A DNA stretch of 64,000 nt, from the NCBI GenBank assembly GCA_973895155.1, contig OZ316896.1, forward strand, positions 5,332,001 to 5,396,000. Reading direction: 5' to 3'. The notes under the pieces were generated by a model that saw only the letters and a list, made by a program, of their open reading frames with translations, did no database searches and was not told the origin of the DNA. Below are positions 1 through 13,202 of this stretch, piece after piece (position 1 is the stretch's first letter; each line of letters starts with the position of its first letter). This stretch comes from Marsupella aquatica (lineage: Eukaryota; Marchantiophyta). The translations under genes were made by a program, and so were the position numbers.

Positions 1-3000
1 GTTTCCAGTATACTTTCGTGAGCAGTGTTACATACTCTTTCGATCTCAACAGCACTTGCCTGCAACAGCAGTTAGCTACAAAGATTAAGAAAAAACACTA
101 GGGCATGACGTTCAGAGATTGCATCAGGAAGGTAGGGAAGTAGTCAGCAAGAAACTTGCTTTCATGTCGTTTGAGAATTCAAGATTGCAATTATACTTGA
201 TTCACCACTATTCAGATGCTTTACTCTGTGTGCTATTTCAATCGAACCTTTCGACAAACAGCAAAAGCTCCGGAGTCTGCTTAACACCTTAGTAGATGCA
301 ATTAGAATGTAACATGGGAGTGTTATGTGGCAATCGGCTAGAATAAAGAAACAAGAGAAAACCTTGATTCCACCCAGATTCATAGTGTCGTCCGATCGAC
401 CATGCGCTCGATAGTACCCTCCAGGTGTCCGCTCGAATATGTCACCATGCCTCCTCAATCTCTGCAAGCCAAACAACACACTTCCCTCGTCGTACAACCC
501 AGTGACCAAAACAACTGAATAGAACGAGCAAGTCAGAAGGAAAATAAGAACGGGCAAAGGTTTTATATTTCAGGGTCGACTGATATCATGCCAACAAATT
601 AATTATAGCACCAATAGGGCCTTTTAGCAATTCGCCGGTACTTGAAAGAAACCACCTAATGAGCTAAACCGCTATTTAATTTCGGTGAGAAAGTTCCAGC
701 AGGATTACCTTTCCTTTGCATCTAGGCATTCCAGTGTAGTAAACTTTCTCATGATCTGCATTCAGTAGGCGGCTTGAGGCACCAAAGTTGACGGCGACCA
801 ACCCAATTTCTCCAGTACATGGATGATCCTCTGGCTGCAGCATATAGGACATATTATAGTAGGATTGATCACCGGTTGGATGCACGATCGCAAAACTTAA
901 CTATGTACACATTCTCACATTTGTTTATAATGCTTCAGAATGGTAAACACTAGTGTGCACTGGGCAAAAGGTAGAGAGCATCTAATGGTGATAATAAATT
1001 TATAGAGAGCCCCTACACTACTAGGTCCCCACAAAGTATGCAGACAACAAGAGTTGATTTAAGATCCGGGAGGTTTCCCTAAAGTTTCAAAGATCCCAAC
1101 ACATTGAACAAAAATCTCCATCCATTAACCACAGATTCATCTAGGTCAGTCAATCATAGTTCTTACACAGGTTTTTTCATCGTCATCCACTAAGACGAAT
1201 TCACTCATTATGCTTGCACAGTTAAGTTAGTCAATCATAGTGCTTACATATATATTTCCATTGTCATCCAGTAGGACAAATTCATTCATTACGCTTGCAG
1301 TACTGAACGCCGCATATGCTTGTGGCTGTAGTAAAGAACCTCCAACATAAGCTGATGCAAGCTCCGTTCCTCCACAGCATTCAAGCACAGGTGCCTTGTA
1401 GTAGGTTCTACTTGATAGCCACAAATCATCGTCCAGACTTGACGCTTCGCCAGTGGAAGAAAAAGCACTGCATCCCAGGGTAAGGGTTTGCATCAACACG
1501 CAAGAGAACAAATGGTACGAAATAAAGGGTTCGTCATGTAACATGGGACATAAATCCCATTAGGTTGGTAAGGATTTAGTTTAGACCTACCCTAAAGTCC
1601 ATTGTTTGAACTATATTTCTAACCCTGCCATCCAATTATATGGAACGTAAAGCAGGATACAAAATCCGATCCTTTTGACCCAGGTAGCTAGGTCAACTGA
1701 TTCCGAGTCCCATTCCTTCCCTGGCCCTACACTTCCCCTCCCCACAAAGGGACTTGTAGGGGAACACGAGAAGGGAATGTAACACTGACCGTTGGCAGTT
1801 TGTTTTATATTGTGCCAAGGGGTCTTGCTGTTCAAACCCCAAGTTCCTATTCGATACTAAACTACGCTACCTCCCCCGTCCGTTTATTGAAATTAGATAA
1901 TGACCAGAAACACTGCTGGAACCATTTCTTAAATGCTTTCTGTTTCATGACAGCCAGAAGCGGGAATACTATCTAGTTTTGCTAAAATGCAGCGAAAGTA
2001 TCCAAACGTCCTATATTTCCTCACATTCCTTGTCACATACCGAATCTTCGACCAATCAAGGTTCTGCGTACAATTGGTATTTCTCCAAGTCTTCACAAGG
2101 CTTGGAACTGTTCCCTGTATTGTAATCCCTACATCCTGAAACATATCCAACTGTTTTGTCAGGTCTTCCTTACAGAGCAGCGAAATTTTGTCCCTAGCAT
2201 CTCAAATCTAGATTTTGCGCTCTTATTAGAGTGTTTTCTCGCTTGCTGGTAGCTGGAACAACACGTTCAAAACTATGTTTGTAAGGTGAGAACCTGCATA
2301 AACTTCGCATATCCACGACCAAGGGGGGAACCATTATACAAAGCCATAGTACCGCCATTAAGTAGGGCAGCATAGATCAAAAAGGGGCCCATCATCCAGC
2401 CAAGATTAGTGGGCCATGCAAATATATCTCCAGGTCTCACATCCTGGTGGCCCCAAGCATCAACAGCACATCTGATTGGAGAGAGATGCCCCCAGGGAAT
2501 AGCTTTAGGCTCCCCTGCAAAAAGGCAAAGCACAAGCTTCTTACAATGAAAACGGGCCAAAACCAACTGTCCCCACAGAAAGATGAGAAACGTTGGCTAA
2601 CCTCTCGACGGACAGTGAGAATAGGAAAGATTTTCAATTTTTCCCTCATCGCAAGTCCATCTAGGCATCCTTCACAAACGGGCACTTACCTGATCTAATG
2701 ATGTAACTCGTGTTGCTACTTTAGCATTACCTGTGGTACCAGATGAGAAAAGAATGTTTGTGGTCGATTCTGCTGGAAGTCCAACAGCTTGGAACTCCTC
2801 AGGTCTGCAGTAACAGAAATTGTTCATGAGCACACATTGTGGCTACTATTCAAATTTGTCTCTATTTCTAAGCTAACTATCCAGAAGGGTATGGGCATGA
2901 ACAGAGAAAAAAAGATTTCAAGTAGTCGAACCCCTGTTCTTAACCGAGCCTTACTCTCAATATCATAATTGCAACTGACTCCACACACGCTCCAGTCTTT

Positions 3001-6000
3001 TCAATCTAACGTCATTTTTTAGCAACAGACCAAACTAACAGCAGCAGAGACCTTCCAAGTTAGCTCCATCGAGTTGATCTACCTGCTCACTTTGTTTGCA
3101 AAAGACAAGAATTCGGCCCATGTCAGGTCCCCATCTCGCAGCTTCATAGTCACAGCATTACCATTGGCAGGAATGACTATAGCTCTTGGGGCCTTTGCCT
3201 CCACCACTCGGCTGTAACCATATCAAAGTTTCTTGATTAAGTAACCAGATTTTCCTTCTTTTACGCCAATGCAATGATTCCTTTCACTGTTCCTATCTAC
3301 ATTGGATGATAACACGAGAAATTTGGTTAAGACCATCAGGTTATCTGTCTTTTAGATGCAACCGAGGATTTCGACATCTTCCTAAATCATTCATCGATTC
3401 CCATTTCAATAGAATTGGCTCAAAGTGGTCAACTTCTAGACTTCAACACTAACTGCATGCATACAAATGCATTTTTTCTTGGCCAAACAACACATCCTGG
3501 CTTCTCTGCTCATTCTCATTGTTCCTACCTATACAATGGAAGGCACTTGGGTCCTCTTAAAATGACATCCTACATCAAGCAAGAAACCCACGTTAGTTAT
3601 TGAACTTGTAGTCCCACTTGTAGTTCCAAGTGCAGACAACCTGACCTCAAACTGAGGTAACTTGTTTTCATTAGAAAATTGAACTATCAACACTCTGCGG
3701 CAAATCCAGCTCCTTTCAAAGGACCTCATCATACTAGTAACGTGCAAGATGCACGACGTCTTCTGTTTACTTTCAATTATGATTCGCCCTACTAGACTAC
3801 TTCTGAAAGGAAGCAAAGGTCTCCACTGAGTCAACAGAGGCCTAACGCCTACTCCACAAAAATCAAGGCCGTGCAGACGGGTTTTCCAAAATGTCGAACA
3901 TAAACCAAAACCAGCTGGCAAGGCAGGAACCTGGGTGATAATGCCTTTGGCCTGAGAAACCCTACACCTTGTTGCAATTTCTGGGGCAACAAAACTGTCA
4001 GCAATCGAGACGACCACCATTCCAGCCAAGACAATGGCCAAATATGCAACCACTGCATGTACAGTCATGGGCATATCGATTCCAATAGCATCACCCCTCT
4101 GGAAACCAGCAGCTACCAATGCGTTTGCCACTTTGCTGCATCACATCATCCACATACATGTTGGAACCCTCTCAACTTTGCTTAATGACGCCATCGTGGA
4201 ACAGTCACTTAAGAGCTTACATGTCCACCATAGATATAAGGGTAAACTCCAAAACCATGAAATCAGAAGCCAAATCGCGTCGGAAGAACTTGTAAAATAC
4301 ACCCAACTGCTTACCTTCACAAGCAGTTAAGTTTACTGAGACATTGCCATTTGAATTTCTGAATAACAAGTATTCAATTTTGCTAAAGCGAACTTAAAGT
4401 GTTATGATCTTACTTTACTTCGGTGCGCAACTCTGCGTAGGTGAAGGTTTTGGCTGGCAGGTCGTCTGCTCCTTCATCCTTCCACACAATGGCTACACTG
4501 TTGGCGGGCTTATTCAACTTCAAGTTAGGAGAAAGGGCGCTCTCTGCAGCATTCAATATGGCACCTGACAGCCAGATTCCTCCTGGCATCTTCTCGTCGC
4601 TCATGTCTAGAATACATTTGGGATACTTATGAAAAACAACACTTACGTATTCATTGAGCACTGTTTCAAGATAAATCTGCACACGGGAGGATAATAATAG
4701 AGTCAGAGGGTATCTTGAGAGACACACCAAAACAAACGGCCAATAAATCAATGAAAATTACTTTGCAACCCTGGGACAAGACATCATCCAAAATGTTGGC
4801 GAAAGGAGATGTTCAGAATTAACTCATCAAGACAGTGTCCGAAAAGTCATTGGATAGAAGACACAATAGGGACTAGCTGTTGGAAAATTATAAACCAAAA
4901 GCTCTTGTGACAGTTCCTGCACTGCAACGGCATCTATACTGTCTAATGAAGTTATTGATAAATTGCCCCAAAGTGACTGTCCTAGTCTGTCCGTTTCGAT
5001 CAAACTCCTCGTGTTTCTTTCGTCCTCTCACCGAATACTGTCTTCAGCCTTACGTCGGTACTCTGGCCTTACTTTTCCAAAGCTGCAGTATTGTTTGTGC
5101 ACAGTCAGCTAAGGCAAGCCAAAACTCTCGATAAGTTTACGAATTTGCTTACTGTTCCTGCTACCTTCGTCTCAGATTACCCGATTGGAATAGACAAATA
5201 TTTTCACCGTTCCTACTGGCGAAAAAGTTTCCTTGTTCAGTAGTCGTAGTAGTAGTAGAAGGCGGGTATGACACACATGGCCTCTAAAACCAAGAATAAA
5301 TCTAAACTTCTAAGTGCATAAATTAAGAATCACTCTAGCTGTGAACGATACGAAAGACTATACTTTCGGATTCATTAAGTACAGTCTAGATAAATCAGCA
5401 AACAGGGGGGACGACAGAAGGGTCAATCAGAATCTTAGAGGACACTTCAAAACACGCTGTCTGTGGCAAACTACTTCGCAAGTATGGAAAAAGACATCAT
5501 CTAAGCCTTCGCGAATGGCGATACTACAATCTATTCATCAAATGCCACAAAAGTCACGGGGTAGCGATAGAACAAAGCCCAATTGCAAGATCAACTGTAT
5601 CCCAACATCTTTGATTGTTACTGAATTTTCCTTCTAGAAATCCTCCACATTCCTCTGACATATATCCACTTAAGGAACAATATCCACTACTGCAGTTAGG
5701 TATGACGTTACTCTCCAATCCCCCCTACGCACCTCTGGATGCTCCGCAGACCATCTCCGAAAGGCAGAAAAGCTTTCAATGGGATTCTTGTATGATGGGC
5801 CCAACAATTTCTTTCCATGAGTTTCCATCAAGCGACCGAGATTAGTGCTTCTCGCGGACTCCCTACACAATGACACGTTGGGATCAAAGAGAGCTTTACC
5901 ATAATTCAAGACTCTACTCCGTCAATCAAGAAAGTTCAGATTAGAGCGATACTGCCAAGCGACATCACATTGCAGACCTTGTCATATATGGACATCATAA

Positions 6001-6961
6001 ACTTATCATTTTGGCTGGGAGCCAGCTCCCTGGGGATTTTAACCGCCAAATGTTTTTTATTAGACAATTCACTTTGATATCCCTTCATTGATATCTCTTA
6101 AAAAGCCTTTACTACTCTTTTAGAAACTTATATTGATCTGCATTATTTCCTGAGATCATGTGGTCTCGCCAGCAAAATGGGGCTTCACAGCATCTGTATG
6201 CATTGCGAGATAGAACTTGCCTCATGGTAGACTACAAATCTGGAAACCAAACAATAACATAACCCCAACTTCACTGGATTGCCAGACAGGGGGCTTGGCA
6301 AAAGATACGATCATACTCGTGATGCTAGAATTGATACAAATTTTGGGTACATTCACCAAGTCCTTCACAAGCCAAACTAGTCACTACATTGGATTCCCAC
6401 TTGTCTTCGTATTAGTAGGGGGAATCGGGGGAACAGGGACTCCAATGAATTCTGGTAATGCAGCATTGCGGGAGTTTGACCCAAATGACAGGGTTGCTGG
6501 GTAGCCTCAGCTGGCTAACAAGTGTTTAACAGGACAAAGTGAAAGTACGACAATATAATTACAACAATGGCCAAACAAAGTATAATGAAGGACAAAGTCC
6601 AAAGCGGACAACGACGCATTTCATTCACATCCGCAAAAACGTGGGAGGTCGAGGAAGAAGCAGGAGGAGGAGAAAGGACTTACAAAGAGGGTGTCCAGCC
6701 AGGAGGAGGACCCAATTTCTCCTGGTCCCATTTCTTGTAGGTGGAGTGATACATGAGTTGATGCAGCGCATGAGGATGTTCTGGCTTGAGAAGCGTTTTC
6801 GAGATCCTGTCCCATGCGGCAGGCGAATTGTAATAGCCAATCGACACAATCACTTGACGGAGTCTGTCCAGAAAAATTGGAGCCTGTACTGGTGATAATC
6901 CGGTATCGACAAGATCTCGCACCCCCAAATCCTCCACACTTTTCTCTCCTGCAGTCCCCAT
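1..6961 (-). CDS. AAE17/AAE18: Acyl-activating enzyme, AAE17/AAE18 type (3' end beyond window)
   Basis: AMP-forming acyl-CoA synthetase of the ANL superfamily; the Arabidopsis relatives AAE17/AAE18 are peroxisomal and activate carboxylic acids to acyl-CoA through an acyl-adenylate. Thirteen exons read in frame on the minus strand: 6961-6684, 5862-5733, 4676-4414, 4135-3931, 3569-3529, 3211-3083, 2804-2731, 2514-2294, 2135-2041, 1467-1248, 834-709, 461-363 and 59-1, about 646 residues against roughly 720 in the family. The N-terminal exon begins at the ATG 6961-6959 ([13 protein letters not shown]). The adenylate-forming P-loop [13 protein letters not shown] is rebuilt exactly across the 2731/2514 junction at about residue 369. 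ECCGGTE lies in the 1467-1248 exon, and the hinge region [15 protein letters not shown] in 461-363. The 41-nt exon at 3569-3529 supplies [14 protein letters not shown]. The C-terminus, with any PTS1 tripeptide, is off the left edge. Substrate is not predictable from sequence. Confidence 0.93.
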
Positions 6962-7333
6962 CCTTCGTCCCTGATGACGCTCCTTCTACCAATGCCTGTG
7001 AATTCGTTCTCTGCTGAATAACACCCTGCACTACACTTTCGCCCCCGTACCCTCAAGTAAACCTTTGCATGAGCCTCGTGTTCTTCGAGACCAACGAGTC
7101 ATCAGTGCATTGTGCTCTCCAGAAGGAGTCTCAATTGTTTATACCAACGTGCCGATGATTCTACTCTAGCAGCAAATTATAGATGACCTCTCTGGTCTGG
7201 ATGTTAATCAAAAGAGAAGATACTACAGCACAGAACTGTACTGAATTTCAGTGGACTCCTTGCATTAAGTCTAACGAGCGAGACTTGTGGTGACTTTTCT
7301 GTAAGACCGGATTTGTCTGAAGCATTGGGCTCA
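6962..7333. other. Upstream flank of the AAE gene
   Basis: No open reading frame or recognisable element. It should hold the promoter and 5' UTR of the minus-strand AAE gene, but no convincing TATA box was seen. Confidence 0.4.
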
Positions 7334-7402
7334 ATCTACTCCATTGGGATTCAATAGTTTTCTGTGTCTACTCCATTGGGATTCAAGAGTATTCTGTGTC
7401 TT
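7334..7402. repeat. Two-copy 32-bp direct repeat
   Basis: TCTACTCCATTGGGATTCAA is followed by similar bases and repeated about 32 bp later, with few differences. It is non-coding and looks like a recent local duplication. Confidence 0.8.
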
Positions 7403-7531
7403 CGAAATAATTAGACACTGTGGAGGTCAAACGTCAGCAGCAGCAGGGCAAGACCAATTGGAAGATGGTGAGACTTCACCAACCAGCCCGTTTGGTGCTG
7501 ACGACCAAATGACTAGAAGCATCAGTTCTAA

Positions 7532-7571
7532 GAGCATCTCCACAGGTTTGGTGGCCGAAGCTCCCAGAACA
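7532..7571 (+). repeat. Dispersed repeat copy 1 (GAGCATCTCCA end)
   Basis: A block beginning GAGCATCTCC and containing GGTTTGGTGGCC and AAGCT recurs at 10529-10576 in the same orientation. GAGCATCTCC resembles termini of some plant MITEs (from memory), but paired inverted ends were not found here. Confidence 0.55.
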
Positions 7572-7580
7572 AGAATCATA

Positions 7581-7787
7581 GAAATAGAGGTGCTTTTACT
7601 GGCATTCAGAAACCACCTCCATTCAGAAATCGTGTGTTTGTTTCACATTTAAATAGAGGTGCTTTTACTGGCATTCGGAAACCACCTCCATTCCATAATT
7701 CGTGTGTTTGTTTCACATAGAAATAGAGGTGCTTTTACTAGCATTCAGAAACCACCTCAATACAATCTAAATTTTCCACAATTTCAG
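7581..7787. repeat. Tandem repeat, 69-bp unit, three copies
   Basis: Copies start at 7581, 7650 and 7719. Each begins AAATAGAGGTGCTTTTACT and ends with CGTGTGTTTGTTTCACAT; the third is truncated. Divergence between copies is a few percent. No coding potential is apparent. Confidence 0.9.
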
Positions 7788-7795
7788 TATTATTA

Positions 7796-8195
7796 TGTCT
7801 TTTACTAGCGATGTTGAGATGAGAAAAGATGTCAATGAGAGAAAAAAAAAAACTGAAGTGAAGAAAAGAAATAGAGGTGAGAAAAATATGTCAAAGAGAG
7901 AAAAGATGACAAGGTACAAAAAACATAAATATGAGGAAAAGATGTCAGGGAGAGAAAGGATACTAAGGGTGAAGGAAAGATGTCGTGATAAGATGAAGAT
8001 ATCAAGGTGAAAAAAAGATGATGAGATGAGAAAATATAAGATGTCGAGGTGAGAAAAGATGTTGAGATGAAAAACTATCTCTATGTGAGAAAACTGTGAA
8101 GGTGAGAAAAAATGGTTGTGATGAGATGAAGATGTCAATGTGAGAAAACAGTGGTAAGATGAGAAAAACATATCAAGGCAAGGTAAGAAAATATA
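7796..8195 (+). repeat. Polypurine GA-rich minisatellite
   Basis: About 400 bp in which the plus strand is almost entirely A and G, built from degenerate units of the type GATGAGAAAAGATGTC. Long open frames here on both strands are low-complexity products (Lys/Glu/Arg on one strand, Phe/Ser/Leu on the other) and are not considered genes. Confidence 0.85.
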
Positions 8196-8790
8196 AGCTT
8201 TGCAATGATCCGGGTCATCCAACTTTTATGGTCATGTTCAATAGCCCGTGCAGTGCAGATAAAAATGGGAGATGTAAGATGACAGCCACCGCATCATAGA
8301 GTCCAAACACAACCAAGTGACACGGAAAAATATGGTTTTTTTAGTTTTAAATTTTTAGAGAAATAATATTTTGTGTTTTTATAAAAGTTTTCATTTTTTC
8401 AATTTTTTCCAAATTTTTGAATTTAAATTTAAATAATTTACATGTTAGTATTTTTGCTTTGTAATTAAGTTTTTATCTTGGGTAGGTGAGGGCAGGCAAA
8501 GGGCAGCTTGGGCAGGCATTTATTGTAGATGGGGGTGTATAGATAGATCTAACGTGTAAAAGTAATAATGTTTTCAGGAGAGGTTAGGATTGGTTCCAGG
8601 TTTTTATCAGTTTGTAAACGGAAGATCCCACTTTTTTGGCGGGATAGGGTATTATAGTGATAGATTCAGATTATGATTTTCTGTTATGTGTTGAAATATG
8701 TTTTGTCTTATTAAGGTTTTTTGTTATCTATTTTTATTTCAATGTGCCACAAAATGGTGTGCCACATGTATTATTTAGATTCTAAATTAT
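8196..8790. other. AT-rich intergenic DNA
   Basis: Strongly A+T-rich around 8330-8460. No gene or repeat with identifiable boundaries. Confidence 0.4.
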
Positions 8791-9042
8791 TTTGGCACCT
8801 CTCTGAATGTTATTAATCTTGTTATTCCAGAACTCTCTTTCCCCACTGCGTTTAGATGTAGACACAGTACATCCAAGCCCTTTGGTGCCTCTTAATGTTA
8901 TTAATCTTGCTATTGCATTCAGACATCAACACAGTACTCCCAACCCCTTTGTCCCTCTCTTAATGTTATTAATCTTGCTATTCTAGAGCTTTCTTTCCCC
9001 ACTCCATTTGGACGGTAACACAGTACATCCAAGCCCTTTGGC
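8791..9042. repeat. Degenerate tandem repeat, three copies
   Basis: Units contain TTAATGTTATTAATCTTGC and ACACAGTACATCCAAGCCC, starting near 8791, 8881 and 8950. The middle copy has lost part of the unit. Confidence 0.85.
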
Positions 9043-10138
9043 AAATTTCATAGAAATCCTGCCAATGGAGAAAGAGTTTATCTCTTCTAGTGAATGAGAG
9101 AGAAATGATACATGGAATTGTGGAAACCAGTAATCCTCATACTTTTGTTTCATAAAATTATCTTTTTATTGTCATTATCTAAGGCAAGTGAGTGTTTTCA
9201 GTACCTCTTATGTGCACACAACTTGCACACAAGTTTTGATTGATTTGAGTGTCATTAGGGCAAGTGAGAATATGCACCTTATGTGCACAAATTTTCAAGA
9301 CTAGTGCACTTGTACTTTTACTCTTCATTATGTGAAATATCCTTTTCTTTGGCATTTGCTGTATCTTTTAATCTTGTATTTCATCCCACTCAATGTTATC
9401 ATATACTATGCAATAGTCATCTGTCAAAAAATGAAACATGTTCCAGGATGAGCATGCTATATGCAGCATTTTTTTGAAGCTGCTATATGGCTAACACCTT
9501 CTACCCTATTTTGTCTGATTAGAAGAATAGGTTCTGAATTTTCTTTTAAATCTAGTCTAGTCTATCATTTCACCTTGTATTGGTTTGAATTTAACAATCT
9601 TTCTAACACCTTTAATCATTTCAAGTCCATGATTTTCATTTGATATGTTAAGTTTTATTATGATAGAGTAGCATCAAGTTTTACTATGATAGTTTATCAT
9701 GTATTTGATGAAATTTTTATTTTGTCATTCCTTCTCTATGGAATGGCAAGGTTAGACTCACCAGGATGCACCAGTACGAAAACCAACAATGCCCTGGAGG
9801 TTATATCTCCATTGGTAAAAAATTCCAACCCTTATGGTTTAGAGGTTAACAGGTGTCACCTAAATAGTAAATCTCTCAATAGGGGCCTAAAAGTAGAGAA
9901 CAAAGCTAGCATACTTCTCTGTCAACCACAAATTACTATACCCCTAAGATACTTTGACTTATAAATTATGTACTTGTCTTTCACCTAAAAAGTGCCCTAG
10001 TTTCTCACTTTAAAGGTGTGCAGCGTTACTTTTTTGTCCATTTATTTCTTTGAATCACTATTTTAATACATTTGAATACGAATGCTATGGATGCTATTTG
10101 ATAAACCATTTAAATTAATTGGTAGTTAACATAGGGTA
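9043..10138. other. Intergenic DNA, nothing recognised
   Basis: Several short AT-rich open frames give no recognisable protein. No repeat boundaries seen. Confidence 0.4.
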
Positions 10139-10199
10139 CAATTGACATTATTGTCAATAAGTTAAAATGCAATTGACATTATTGTCAATAAGTTAAAAT
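10139..10199. repeat. 31-bp tandem duplication with dyad symmetry
   Basis: Two exact copies of a 30-bp block (10139-10168 and 10170-10199). Each contains TTGACATTATTGTCAA, which can pair as a small hairpin with a four-base loop. Confidence 0.9.
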
Positions 10200-10528
10200 A
10201 GTTGTGTCTTAGAAGGAACATGCTATATATGTATACTCTATTCAAGTTGACCATCTCTTTGAAGAAAGCAAAAATCGGGGTCTCTCTTGCAAGGCGAAAA
10301 CAAAAAGGGGGTCTATTTACAAAAAAAGCAAAAATGGTCTGAGTATTTACAAAAAGCAAAAATAGTGAAAACTGATGTTGGCTGTCCACAGACACAAACA
10401 CCACATCCCTCCCTTCCAACCCTCTTTGCACACCCTCTGTCCCTCCATCCATACCTCGCCCTCCTGTCCACGTGAGCATGCAATACCCAGGAGGCATGGT
10501 GCCCTGCCTGCCTGGCGACCACGAGAAA

Positions 10529-10576
10529 GAGCATCTCCAGAGGTTTGGTGGCCAAAGCTTCCCAAACAATAGAGGT
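10529..10576 (+). repeat. Dispersed repeat copy 2 (GAGCATCTCCA end)
   Basis: Same orientation as 7532-7571, sharing GAGCATCTCC, GGTTTGGTGGCC and a downstream AGAGGTG. The overlapping open frames here, both strands, look like chance frames. Confidence 0.55.
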
Positions 10577-11159
10577 GTGTGGGGCATTGAGATGACAATG
10601 TTGCTCACTGACAGTTCCCAACCCCACCCAAAAGCCCTCAAAGTGACCTTCATTCCTCAAGTCATTTGTTTATACCTCCAGATGTACTTTACAAATGGAT
10701 CTGGTTGCAAATACGATGCGCCACTGAGGAGAATGGAGGTCTGAATAGCGCGCTGGTTTGGCTACTGCCTTTCTTGCTAAAACTGGTGGTTGACAATTTT
10801 GATTTAAATGCCAAGAAGAAAATTAATCAAGAGCCATTTCTCTCATTGAGCTTGGCTTACTAGGGCTTTCTTATTAGACTAACTGAATTTGCAATTAGTT
10901 TTGGACCAACACAAGATAAACATAAATTGTAGGGTTCACAACTGGGAAATGTTAGTACGAGCATGAAGTAGTAATTATGGTATGATAGGAGAAATTGATC
11001 CTGTACTCCTGAGAAGGGTAGTTGGGAACAACGCATGGTTCAGAATATTCTCCCTTGAACACAGAAAGACTTAGCCAAGTGAAAAACTATAAGACAAGAT
11101 ACTGGCTAGTTATTACAAAAAAGACATTGGCTGAGACCCCAATAGCCAGAATATGATAG
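10577..11159. other. Intergenic DNA, nothing recognised
   Basis: No gene, RNA or bounded repeat could be supported. Confidence 0.35.
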
Positions 11160-11255
11160 TCCTTCCTGAAATGTAGGGAGATCTAATGGTCAGAAATTGA
11201 TCTAAGAAAATTACATAAGGAATATTCTCAGAATCCTTTACTTCATCTGGGGAGA
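11160..11255 (+). repeat. Dispersed element of the AAGGAATATTC family, copy 1
   Basis: Contains GGGAGATCTAATGGTCAG and then ATAAGGAATATTCTCAG, shared in order with 13530-13625, 15095-15175 and 51165-51275. The family appears to be a non-autonomous interspersed repeat. Confidence 0.7.
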
Positions 11256-12292
11256 TATTGGCCATTGCAAAAAGAAGTTGGTAGGGACAACAGGGCATAC
11301 AGTCTGTTCATGTGATTCAGGAATGGAGGGGCTGGAGGGAATGTGCAGGCTACATGGAATGGGGGGCCAACTACACTGTTCACCTTAATCAGTGTTATGG
11401 AATAATTAGTGTTAGTACAAAATTAGTATCACTAACCTTAATTTTGGTAAAAATGATTAGAGTCCAAGTAACACTAATTTTTGTCAACTTTTCATAATGG
11501 TTTTTTCCACTTTTGTTTACATTGCTAGTAAAAATGGATGATCTTTAGTCCAAAGTAATACTATTAATTCTTGTCGAGATTCTTGTGGGTTTTCAACATA
11601 AGTGTTTTTCCCTCTATTTTTCCACTCTTGAGACCACAATAGCACTAATTCATGTGTGCAGAAACAGTGTAGTCCCTTTCAAAAGAAGGGCCTCGTCATG
11701 CGTTCATTTGCCTAGAGGGGCCCCATGAAGTATTTTTCTCCAAGAATGGGGGCGTGCTCTGTTTATGAAAGCACGTTGGGCACGAATATATGTGAGCCTG
11801 TGGAATTTTCTGTTGTTTTCTGAACAACAGATTTCCCAAGATGTGGGTCATTCGCATACCTAACCATGTAGGGCATGCAGGGCAGTATGTGGCAATTATG
11901 CTGTACGAGGTACATGGCATACAAGGTATACGGCCAGCCATCTTGCGAAGCAAATACGCATGGGGCATTTGGGGGCACTTTGGGATGCCACAACAAGGGG
12001 GATAGACTTAGTAGGGAGCCATAAAGTCACAAATGGGGGGAGGGGGGCAGGCGGATGGAGGCAAAGTTGCATGAGGAGAGAAGAGGAGAGGAGTGAAAGG
12101 GGGGAAGGTGAAAAAGAGACATAAGAGCTAATAGAACTGGCAATGATGAGAAAGGGAAAATGAGGAGAAAAGGGGCACACTTGCCTTCCCTCTTGTTTTT
12201 GTTTTGGGTGGGGGGGTTAAACAAAGGGTAACCAAGCCCAAGCAGGTTGGCTACTCAACCATGCGGCTCAGATGAGGGGAGAACCCTTTATT
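11256..12292. other. Intergenic DNA, nothing recognised
   Basis: Low-complexity purine or pyrimidine stretches around 12020-12180. No supported gene. Confidence 0.35.
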
Positions 12293-12318
12293 TAAATAAA
12301 TAAATAAATAAATAAATA
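12293..12318. repeat. (TAAA)n microsatellite
   Basis: Uninterrupted TAAA units, about six and a half. Confidence 0.95.
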
Positions 12319-13202
12319 ACTAAGCAGGTTACAAACAGGGACAACAGACCAAGACCACAATTATGGACTGAGATAAAGAATGGGAGTCCATGATTGGAAG
12401 CCCAGCCACAAGTGAATGCAACAAGGGCTTGGTGAAAAACGAACAAAGCTAGAATAGACCAATTACTGAAAATTATTAATAGAGAATGTAGGCATTGGCA
12501 ACACCCTTGCCTGACTTGCTCTCACACCTCAATGGCTTTGCTTTGGCTCTCACCCCAATTCTTTCTTTAGTTTGGCTCCAATTCTTGCCAAAAGCTCTTG
12601 CCTTTAGTCTCACCCCATCTCTCCACACCTATTTGCACTTTCTGTCCACTCCTTCTGTGTCAACTTCTATAGTGTTCGATAATGCAGAATCTTGTGCAAT
12701 AACAAGTTTCCACAAGACAACTCCTTTTATAACAACGCACATTAATTTACCAATGGCAAACGTTCTGCAATGCCACATTTTTGGCAACAACACACTTTGT
12801 TTGAAAAACAAATCCACAAGAGAAATTCACAAGAGAAACACGGCTTGCAACGACAACACTAATACAACAACATGACTGCAACTACAATATAGCATCAATA
12901 TGATAATCATAGGTGCAACAACAATAGTGGAATGCACAGGCATTGGCAACCCATCAACCTGGATTGCATGTCCTCATTCTCACTGATGTCTATTTTCCTC
13001 CTCTCCCTCCCCTTTTTCTCCTCCCCCTCTCTGTCAATGGGTTGGGATGCCCCCGGTTTCGGGAATGGCACTCCCCTCCTCACCCATGAGTCCATTTCCC
13101 CTCTCTGCCTCCATGCTGGTGACTTTATGGCTCCGTAAAGACTCTGTGATTTATTCCTTTGTATTTTTGAGTCCATTAATTTTCCATACAATCTCCCTCC
13201 TT
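12319..13202. other. Intergenic DNA left of the assembly gap
   Basis: Pyrimidine-rich segments at 12490-12660 and 12960-13130 create open frames without recognisable domains. No gene called. Confidence 0.35.

Noticed and set aside
7767-8222. Long minus-strand frame rich in Ser/Phe/Leu
   Set aside because: It is the reverse of the polypurine minisatellite and has no domain.
10162-10660. Several overlapping open frames on both strands
   Set aside because: Overlapping frames in all directions in repeat-related DNA, none resembling a protein family.
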